Shown here: positions 55,828 through 64,000 of the stretch, one piece after another
How the letters are laid out: the number at the start of each line of letters is the position of its first letter
Position numbering within the stretch: position 1 is the stretch's first letter
Assembly (NCBI GenBank): GCA_963989385.1
Contig: OZ022499.1
Span: 48,721,757-48,785,756, forward strand
Direction: 5' to 3'
Origin: Ctena decussata
Lineage: Eukaryota > Mollusca > Bivalvia > Lucinida > Lucinidae
DNA: 64,000 bases
Position numbers and translations under genes: made by a program
The notes under the pieces: generated by a model
Databases searched by the model: none
What the model was told of the DNA's origin: nothing
What the model saw: only the letters and a program-made list of their open reading frames with translations

Positions 55828-56378
55828 TAACTTTCAAATTTATAACGAAAAACTATATCCTAGTCATGGAAACGATCACTTGTAAATGTAATTTTATCTG
55901 TCTAATTTATGATTTGTGATAGTAACTGAAAGTAGGGGAATTTAGAATATAAATAAATTGGCGGGAATAGCGGCCCGCTATTCGCGCCAAAAATGAAGGC
56001 TGGGTACGCCCAGCAATCATAATTAATCAGGGTAAAGTTATATCATGAATAATTTCAAGACCTTTCTTTAATCGCTAGAAATGAACTCACGTGCACGGAT
56101 TAGAGGTTAAAGCTATTGTAAAGTTATTTACTCCACCAATCATAAAATTTAAAGTGTGCTTGCAGAAGCGCCTTTTTATTGCCACGTGGGAGTCAGTCAA
56201 TTTGTCGCGACAAAATATTCGTGAATATTCAACAAGAGTGTGAACTGATTTATCGTCTCTTCCTGCGTAACAAAGATGTTTTCGCTGAAGATTGTTTGTA
56301 CAAGTCTTAATTGTGTTGCATACAACTAACCAGTTTCCTAATTTTTGTGATTATTTCGTAATGAAATACAAGGGAGTA
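55828..56378 (+). repeat. Segmental duplication, copy 2
   Basis: The uninterrupted partner of 52344-52862. Relative to copy 1 it lacks the two insertions at 51746-52341 and gains a short GCGGCCCGCTATTCG-type change near 55972. Confidence 0.75.
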
Positions 56379-57800
56379 TACCTTTAAGGGATTTTCTAAC
56401 AGTTGCATATTGGAGACCACTACTTAATACAACATGCTTTACTGGCAAAGGAAAGATAGTTGTAATTGTATTCAATGGGTTTTGGGGTTTTTATTTTTCG
56501 GGAAAGGGAGTAAGATTGAAATCATGATAGCGTCATCATATACTGTTATTGGATGAAAATAATAGTTTATGAAATGATATGTTTATGCAATTTTTTTTTA
56601 TGCAATAATCTGTTTACTTGCGATAATTTCAGAAGGATAAACTCCGTTCTTATGGTTGAATAAATGGTCATTGGGGGACAGTGAAAGCAATATTAGTCTA
56701 ACTTGCTTAAAACAAGTATTAGCTAAATTTTCTTTCTATTTGACAAAAGTTATTCAGGTTCCCGTTAAGTAGGCCTGCAACCCGACCGTAGGTATTCAGA
56801 CAAGCAGAACTCGTTGAAAACCGGAAGTCGACATCACGGCACCGGGGTTACCGGTTAAGGAATTGATCAAACCTATTCCAGCTCACGTTGAAAAGATGGT
56901 CTGATTATCCGGAGTACATGTACTTTTGAACAACTTCGTAACTAGCGTATATACTCATTCATCGAAATTAAATAAGAATAAACTCGTCATTATGACAACT
57001 GAAACACGTAAAACGGAAAAAATGTTCTTAATTGGAAAATAAATCATAACAATTTGGCAGATCTAGATCCGACCTATTTCGCATAGGGCATCAGAAGACG
57101 TAACTCATAACTTTTGTGTTTCATTAAAGAACATTCGTTTCCTTTAATAAAGATTCTTTTCAATTAAACAAAAATATATCTTTTTCAATAAGATTGGGAA
57201 TATATTCTTAATAATGAGTTTTACTTTCTCCTCAAAATAAACAAATGATCTGTGAAACAGGTAAAGAGCAATAAAACACGTAGAACAAGTATGAAGGGTG
57301 CTGCAGGATGCAGCAAAAGCTAATTAATGCACAGCGCCGAAAGATGCTTTTAAAATTTTGCGAGGGAGAATATTTGACCACTAGTCCTACATCTAAATTT
57401 GGTAGTTCAGTGAGACATGTTATTAACAAAAAAAAAAGGAAAAAAAAAAAAAACAATGATAAAAAACGAAAAAAAAAACCCAAAGAACACAACATAATTA
57501 TTATCATGTAAGCGGATAGGCATGGTACTATGAAATTTGGGACCAATATCTATCATAGTACCAAATGTAAACTGTATCCATCTCAGGATTTGAAAGTAAC
57601 ACGGTCCTACAATCTTTGACGTCAACCTTAACATAAGTCAATCTTTAACATAAAAATTCTAAGTATATATGTGACCTTGCCATAAAATCATCTAGGGGAT
57701 GAGGATGGTAGTGCTAGGAATCAGCCAAAAAATTTATTGTCGCCTTCCGTAAAATGTTGTCAGTTTCTGTAAATACGCCTTTCTCTTTAGGTTTCTATTG
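56379..57800. other. No recognised gene; A/T-rich tracts
   Basis: Poly-A rich text at 57428-57478 gives lysine- or phenylalanine-rich frames that are composition artefacts. Nothing else was recognised. Confidence 0.45.
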
Positions 57801-57804
57801 CGCG

Positions 57805-58690
57805 ATATCTGAATGTAAATATACTCAGAGGCAAAAGAAAATATACAATTTTTAAACGCCCATATTTTACTTATTTTTCACTGTTCAGTTCTGAAATTCT
57901 GCACGATTTATTTCTAGTCAAGGTGGATAAATGTAGTATAGTAAAATTACTGATTGAAACGCTTGACTAGCGGCACTATACTATGTGCCGGTTTTTACAC
58001 GTTTTCCGCGTGCAAAAAAAAAAAAAAAAAAAAAATACGATTTTGCTTTTTAACTGCATTTGTAACTTCAGGTGTTTTTCTAAACAAACCACAACGTTTA
58101 CATTTCATTTGCACGATAGAGAGGCTCCCTATGGCAAGCACAATTCATACACGCAGAGGCAAAAGAAAGGATACATATTTAAATTTCCGTATTAGTCTTA
58201 TTATTCACTTCTCAGGTCTAAAATTCTGCACCATGTATCTTTTCTCAAAGAACAATATTAAATGTGGTACTGTAAGATTACTAAATGACTCGCTTAACTA
58301 GCGACACTACATGTACATGTTGGTTTTGCCTTTTTGTACATGCATTATATTAAAACTATACGATTTTGCTGAAAAGTCAGTATTTGCATTTCGTTTTTTG
58401 TTTTTTTTTCGAACAAACCACAGTGTAAGCGTTTCAGTTACATGACGATAATGCTAATAGTACAGACAGAAGGCGTAACAGGCTGACTGCTCAAAGCAAT
58501 TTGTGGCTGGCTTAATGGAATACACTAGAGTCAAGACTGATTGGCGATGAAGTGTATAGTTTCTTTTTGCCTCTGACTACCTTTTCATCTGCGTGTATAA
58601 TTTCTGTCTACCACAGAGAGATTTTGTCATCGCGCAAATGAGACGCAAATATTGTGGTTTGTTTAGAAGTATTTTTCTGACCCCTCTGAT
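57805..58690. repeat. ~326-bp tandem duplication plus an inverted third copy
   Basis: CAGAGGCAAAAGAAA (57830 and 58156), TCTGAAATTCTGCAC or TCTAAAATTCTGCAC, TATACGATTTTGCT-like text and AACAAACCACA recur about 326 bp apart. The reverse complement of 58540-58680 carries CTAAACAAACCACA, CATTTGCGCGAT and CAGAGGCAAAAAGAAA. So two direct copies and one inverted copy of one unit are present. A poly-A tract at 58014-58035 lies in copy one. Confidence 0.65.
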
Positions 58691-58715
58691 AGGTGATAAA
58701 AATGTTTAAGACCCG

Positions 58716-58779
58716 CCCCCCCCCCCCCCCCCCCCCCCCCCCATTCCTCCTACCCTTCACACACACACACACACACACC
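58716..58779. repeat. Poly-C run and (CA)n microsatellite
   Basis: Twenty-seven C in a row (58716-58742), then ATTCCTCCTACCCTT and a (CA)n tract at 58759-58779. The run length is likely to be variable or inaccurate in an assembly. Confidence 0.85.
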
Positions 58780-58839
58780 ATTTACCTATTGTATGTGAGA
58801 CTGACCTCAATCAAAATCTGTATGAAACACTATGAACAT

Positions 58840-59169
58840 TTTCTTATCCTAAATGGTTAATTAATTATGGCCTGTTTAAATTTTTCTGCATTTCTTGCAC
58901 TTTCTTTTGCTTTGTAGCCATCCAGAAAGCTTAATAATTATAACTGTTATTAATATTGATTGGGCCTCTGGGGGTCGGGGGTCTGAGGCGCAGCCCCCAG
59001 AAGCCACAGTAGTTTTGGTGATGAAAATGCACATGGAGAGCTGATATCACAAATCCAGGCACTAAATTTAATTGAAAACAAAATCATCTACATGTACTTT
59101 GACATGATTTTATAGACACTTTCATACTGTTCTTCTAGTAGATCATTATAGACACTTTCATACTGTTCT
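58840..59169. repeat. GC-rich word (CTGAGGCGCAGCCCCCAG) in possible old repeat
   Basis: GGGGGTCTGAGGCGCAGCCC with CCAGAAGCC at 58976-59005 is self-complementary in part and stands out from the AT-rich surroundings. The related-looking block continues after the SINE at 59471-59700. A 36-bp unit (TATAGACACTTTCATACTGT) is duplicated at 59111 and 59147. Class unknown. Confidence 0.35.
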
Positions 59170-59180
59170 TCTAGTAAATC

Positions 59181-59459
59181 GCCGGGCCGCGTAGCGCAAT
59201 CGGCAGGGCACCTGACTTATAAGTCAGAGGTCCTGGGTTCGAAACTCGGTCTGGCCACATACTTTCGTTTCTCCTTCCGCTGATTCAAGAAGGGCAGTTG
59301 TCAGTTACTGGCGAAAGTATGTGCACTTAGTACTGGTTAACCGCTTAGGAGGTTTAAGCCTGCCCAGGAATAGTGTGGTTAGGTTAACTGACGGTCCCGA
59401 CATGACCATAGCTGTTTACCGTGGATGTTAAGCCACAAATCAATCAATCAATCAATCAA
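59181..59459 (+). mobile_element. tRNA-derived SINE family A (copy 2, full length)
   Basis: Flanked by TCTAGTAAATC (59170) and TCTAGTAGATC (59460). The head GGGCCGCGTAGCGCAATCGG, arm CTGACT-TAT-AAGTCAG, GGGTTCGAAACTC and GGCCA resembles a tRNA with anticodon TAT. The body shares CATACTTTCGTTTCTCC, GCGAAAGTATG, TGCCCAGGAATAGTGTGG and CCGTGGATGTTAAGCC with the SINE at 43742. The tail is (AATC)n. Being fused to the SINE body and bounded by a target duplication, it is not a tRNA gene. Confidence 0.9.
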
Positions 59460-59699
59460 TCTAGTAGATCAATGAAAAGATCTGTTTTTTGGGGGGATAT
59501 GAAGCTGCCCAAGTTTTGTGTGTCATTTCCATTAATGTCTTTAGGTTTTGAGTTTGAAAGAAAAGAGTCTGAAATTTTAGGAGTATCGGGGGTCAGATTT
59601 CTGAATGGCTATAAAGCAAAAAAAGTTGGGACATTTTTAAAAATGAAGACTGATGGAAGAATTCTTACTCCCCTCCCCCCAAATACGCCTAATAAAAAA

Positions 59700-62320
59700 T
59701 AAAACATATAACCCCCTGCTCCAAGGCTTATTCTATCCCTTAACCTTACTAGGTCGTTGGGGCTCCACAGATGACTTCGAAACAATCCCTTCCATCTTTT
59801 CTAGTCTTCAGCTGCCCTAGTTGAGGTCGCAAAATTCATTCCTGTCCACTCTTTGATATTGTCTTCCCACCTCTTCTTCTGTGTACTTCTACTCTTTCCT
59901 TTCACTGTGTCCTGAAGAATCGTCTTTGCTAAACCAGAAGACCTTGAGACGTGGCCAAACCACCTTAGTTTCCGTTTCTTGACCAGTGTCAGGAGTTCGT
60001 CATATTCTCCAATGGCTGTTTGGATCTTCCTGCGAACCTCCTCATTGGTTATATGGTCCTTGTACGAAATGTTCAGTAACCTTCGGTAGCATCTCATCTC
60101 ATCTCAAAGGCATGCGTTCGTTTCACTAACTCTGCTGTCAAGGTCCACGGTTCACAGGCATACGTAAATATGGAATTGACAAGGGAGCCCATAAGTTTCC
60201 CCTTTTATCCAAGAGATATGTTGTGATCTCTTCAAATTGGTTTTAGCTTGGTAAGAGCTGAAGTGGCTTGTGCAATCCTTGAGAGACCCTCCTGTTTTGA
60301 GCCATCATCTGAGACAACTACTCCAAGGTATATGAAGCTGTTTACTGTACCCAGCTTCTGTCCTTTTACCTTGATCTCCCTCTGGATGCCATCTGCGCTG
60401 TTCGTCATCAGTTTGGTCTTCTCAACACTGATCTCCATCTTATACCTTGTGCAGGTTTGGTCGAGACTTTCAACTAAAGCTCCTAGTTCCTGCTCTTCCT
60501 CATCTAAAGCGTCTATATCATCGGCAAACCGCAGATTGGTAATGTTCCTGACGCCTATGCTAACCTTTCCGTCATGTTCTTCCAGAGCATCAGACATGAT
60601 CCGTTCGAGAAAAATGTTGAGGAGGGTGGGTGACAGAAGACATCCTTATCTTACTCTAACTGTTGTTCTGAACCATTCTCCTGTGTTGCCATTTATCAGG
60701 ACTGCCCTTGTAGCCTTATCGTATAGCTGCTCAATTGTGCGAACTAAATTTGCACTTATATTTTACTTCCGCATGGTGGCCCATAAGACTGCATACCATA
60801 CCCTGTCAAAGGCTTTTTTGAAATGAAGACATGGTACAGATTCTGCTGATGTTGGAGATACTTTTCACACAGGATTCTAAGGTTGAAGATCTGTTCTGTG
60901 GTGCTCCTTCCTGCTCGGAACCCAGCCTGTTCCTCAGCGATTATCTCTTCGGCTTGTGGTTTAAGCCTGTTCAAGATGACTTTCAGCATGACTTTGCTTG
61001 AATGACTGATTATGCTGATGGTTCTGTAGTTCCGGCAGAGCTGTAGGTTGCCTTTTTTAGGGAGCGTAATAATCAGCGACTGAGTCCATGGGATAGGACA
61101 TTCTCCTGTTCTCCAGATCCTGTTACAGATATCTGTTAAAACATCAATCATGGTCTTCCCGCCAGCTTGAACAAGTTCTGCTGGTATATTATCAACTCCG
61201 GCAGATTTCCCCTTCTGTAGTGCTGCTACTGCAATTTCAATTCCTCACGAAGGATCGGTTGTTGATCTTCTTCTGGGGGCTGATTGCAGTCAAGAACCGC
61301 ATTGTCACCGTAAGCCTAATAATTGTATAGTTCTGACCAATATTCTGTCCATCTGATGAGAATCTCTTGTTCCTCTGTAAGGCATTTCCCAGACTTGTCC
61401 TGGATAGTTGTGGATCTACCCTGCATTACTGAAGTTAGATCCTTCACCAGCTGGTATGCTTTCTTGCTGCTATTTTTGTTCAGGCAAGTTTCAGTCTCCT
61501 CGCACTGACTAGCTATCCAGTTCTCCTTCGCTTTCTTCAATGCCCTTTGAATCCTCTCGTTTGCTTTCCTGTATTCTTCTGCTCCTCCTGCTTCATATCT
61601 CTTCTTCTTCAAATTTCTCCTGTCATCACAGAGGTCGAGAACATCTCTGGTGACCAAGGGCTTTTTCCTGCGACGTTCCTTCCCATGTATCTCACTAGCT
61701 GCCTCAGTCGCTACTGTATTGTAGGTGGTAATCATGGTATGTATGTCCATGTCATCCTCCTTCAGACCAAGTAGTGGTGCAAATTTCCCACCTATTGTTG
61801 CTTGAAAAGTGCATGCCACATCTGGGTCCCTTAGTTTCTCAAGATCAAACTTTAGTCTTGGCTGGGTTGGCTTTCTAGCCTTCTTCTAGCCTTCTTCAGG
61901 CGAACTCGGAAGGTCATCATCACCAGATCATGGTCACTTCCTATGTCTGCTCCAGGAAAACTCCTTGTCCTATGGATTTTGACTCCTGATCGTAAGCGCT
62001 TCCTCACCAAGATGTAATCTATCTGATTGTGGTGTTTCCCAGCTGGACTGTGCCATATCCATCATCTTGATGGTTTGTGAGGGCCAAGGGTGTTTTTCAG
62101 TACTAGGCTGTTACAACTCTAGAAGTCTGACACCTCTCTCATTTGTCTCGACATTGCAGTAGGGTTCTCACCAAAGTTTTTCCAGCGCATCTCATAGAGC
62201 CCCAGTATGTTCCAGTGATACCTGTCCATTGCATATGTCAGCACCTCAAGCTTCTCCAGCTGGCCTCAGAGACCTCGCGTTCCAGGTGCCAATTGAGATG
62301 ATCTCCCTACCTCTGATTTT
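59700..62320 (-). pseudogene. Non-LTR retrotransposon (endonuclease + reverse transcriptase), decayed
   Basis: Minus-strand blocks in order: endonuclease N terminus (TWNARSLRPAG, then YHWNILGL) near 62190-62300; endonuclease C terminus (QIDYILVRKR, GSDHDLVM) near 61905-62060; a linker at 61316-61819; RT (LPKKGNLQLCRNYRTISI, EEQAGFRAGRST) at 60836-61151; RT catalytic FADDID within 60232-60597; and a C-terminal region (RKLRWFGHVSR, QKRWEDNIKEW) at 59801-60097. The middle of the endonuclease is deleted, and an AGAAGAAGGCT duplication and several stops break the frame. A small deletion removes the first catalytic Asp of RT (expected I-D-F-K-K-A-F-D, seen I-S-K-K). The layout fits an RTE-like LINE without RNase H, but the clade is not certain. 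It is inactive. Confidence 0.85.
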
Positions 62321-62940
62321 CTTGATCTGTGTTACACCAGTTGCATACTTGTCACCTACGTCCCGGTGTCAAACAGTAGGCGCGGTCATTGTTAAGCCGG
62401 GCTGCGACCGATCCGGTATTACGGTATTGTTTAGGTTGTCTACCATGGTGTTTCTAGGGCAGAGTTAAGCCTGACGGAGCTCATCCCTCTCCAGGCTATA
62501 TATGTTGACCGCAGCCAAATCCACGATTATTGTATGGCTCGCCTTGGTCACAAACACATGGCCTATGTCTAAAAGAGCTCTTCCGCCCTGGCCGTTGACT
62601 TCTTCTAGGAAGACTTCCGCCCAGTGATGTTGTGTTAACAGCACTCTTTGTCGACCCATAGGGTTGGGAGACTCATGGAGGTGGGAGCGTCTTATTTCCT
62701 CCCATCAAGTCGTTGACTTGTCCACTGCCTATAATATAAACAACCAGATTCAAAGTGATTGGGGCATATCCCTACCTATCAGTGACCCCCTTAATCTAGC
62801 TGTTTCACCAAGCAGACAGGGCTCGCTCAGGTCTGCTACTAACACTTGATTTAGAGTTGAGTTCCACTCTGGCCGTTGACTTCTTCTAGGAAGACTTCCG
62901 CGCAATGGTGCTGTGTTCACATTTTTGTGAATTGGTTTTG
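62321..62940. repeat. Probable LINE 5' region with a direct repeat
   Basis: CTGGCCGTTGACTTCTTCTA followed by GGAAGACTTCCGC occurs at 62588 and 62868, 280 bp apart. Minus-strand frames here (64 codons at 62465-62659) show no domain. It may be the 5' UTR of the LINE with repeated promoter-like monomers. Confidence 0.4.
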
Positions 62941-64000
62941 TTTAGAGACCTAGCAATGAACTCCTATGTGGACTGCCTGCCAAGGCTAAGAGCTGCACCT
63001 AGCCCTTCTAGTTTTAATTAGAGCTTAGTAACTCTTAGAAAGGACACCTGCCCAGGTTGATGAGCCCCATCTGCCCACATGCAACAGGTATTACTGGTTT
63101 ACATGGTACCCGTAGCAGCTTTAAGCTGCTGTTTAATCTCAGCTTAGTAATGATTGGTCGATTTAAAACTGTACATGATAACTATACAGTTATCAGAATT
63201 TATCAGTACTGGCAACTTCAAAGAAAAGTACTATCAGCTGTGGATTAAGTTCTAAAAGGGAACAGTTTGGTTTTATAATGCTATAATGCATCCAAAAGAT
63301 GTAGATGCAATGGCAGACAGTGTAGACCCTGATTAGACTGAAAATTGCTTTCAAATAGTCAGCTTTCTTTTCTCCCGTTTATTGTCACCTTTCTAACATT
63401 TTAAAACTGTGTGGTTTCACCACCATTATTTACTGCCATTTCTACAAGGCAAACAACTTTTGTGACTTCCTGTTTGCATCCCTGAAAGATGTAGCCCTTT
63501 TAAAATAGGGTCAACCACTTAATAATCCATCCACACTGAAAAGGGAGGCAAAAGTGAAAATGGCAAACTGGCTTCCCCTGAAAGTTTACCAATTCAACTT
63601 TATAATTTCAGCACCGCCTTTTAGCATGTATATATAAAACATATCTAATTATCTCCATTAAAAAACGTTGTTTATATATTTTTGTCTTTATGGTTGCCAA
63701 GCCTATCAGTCTCACTTTCATCACAGTAGTATTTAGGGGATAACTGTATTCAAGATTGTCATTTGTCAACTGTGATGAAATACACATATAGCAGTAAATA
63801 AAGAACCCCCCCCCCCCCCCAAAGACCGCAACCCGTCAATGCCACCAAGAGGAAGAGAAAACATGACAAATACAACCACAACCACCCCAATCGATCACAA
63901 CAACCACCCTCCACAGTTCATCACCAAAAAAAAGAAAAAAAAATCCGCTCCCCAAAATGTCCCGGTCCTCTCCCACTTGATAATACATGACTCGTCCCTA
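62941..64000. other. No recognised gene; low-complexity right edge
   Basis: A C14 run at about 63807-63820 is followed by A/C-rich text (CACAACCACCCCAATCG). The partial word GTTTTAATTAGAGCTTAGTA recurs loosely at 63133 (GTTTAATCTCAGCTTAGTA). No gene recognised; the window ends here. Confidence 0.45.

Noticed and set aside
57232..57634. Phe-rich minus-strand frames of 75-104 codons (possible membrane protein)
   Set aside because: The hydrophobic stretch is poly-T read as Phe; there is no coherent domain and the opposite strand gives equally open Lys-rich text.
59181..59255. tRNA-Ile(TAT)-like gene
   Set aside because: Same reason: continuous with the SINE body, (AATC)n tail and flanking duplication.
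60248..60826. 192-codon plus-strand frame
   Set aside because: It is antisense to the LINE reverse transcriptase, whose minus-strand frames carry FADDID and other RT motifs.

Overview
The window is gene-poor, AT-rich eukaryotic DNA packed with repeats. Interrupted reading frames with GT/AG splice sites, tRNA-derived SINEs, PIF1-helicase and LINE remnants, and DINE-1/pearl-like elements with ~150-bp core repeats and an (ACGG)n tract together point to a mollusc, most likely a bivalve. No species can be named from the sequence alone. No rRNA, CRISPR array, operon or free-standing functional tRNA gene was found.

The one convincing host gene is a two-exon, plus-strand gene at 2866-4245 and 6935-7867. 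It predicts a 770-residue type I membrane protein with a signal peptide, a Cys-rich SMB-like motif, a long glycosylatable ectodomain, a second Cys motif and one C-terminal membrane span. The ectodomain resembles that of mollusc GPCR-like receptors, but no seven-helix domain is encoded. Its intron holds a fold-back MITE and a pearl-like element. The 3' splice site is tandemly triplicated (3 x 54 bp), and each of the two upstream acceptors leads to a stop after seven codons. Two other short frames may be exons: 34911-35142 on the minus strand, which ends at a good donor, and 50136-50345 on the plus strand.

Mobile elements, left to right. A GATATC palindrome array fills 1-600. At 7993-14323 lies a composite DNA transposon between TTAA sites, with ~960-bp inverted arms and a broken DDE (Tnp_4-like)/SWIM transposase; a pearl/HINE element has split its Lys-Lys-Trp codons. 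Fold-back, HINE-like and SINE insertions fill 14.7-29.5 kb. A PIF1-like helicase pseudogene at 29.5-30.6 kb is cut by a SINE and a palindromic MITE. From 30.7 to 34.7 kb I recognise nothing. A second HINE copy, a mariner-like TA element and a second-family HINE occupy 35.9-40.2 kb. A ~4.5-kb element with 30-bp terminal inverted repeats (42.1-46.6 kb) carries scattered copies of CTACGGACARGACA, two GATATC arrays and a SINE nested in a SINE. The 47-56 kb part is rich in perfect palindromes and holds a ~0.5-kb duplication. The last 5 kb is a decayed endonuclease/reverse-transcriptase LINE.

These parts do not form a pathway. The window mainly records layered insertions, several of which can be ordered by nesting. 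The least familiar features are the triplicated splice acceptor, the inverted DDE/SWIM composite, and the long TIR element with its internal 14-bp motif family.
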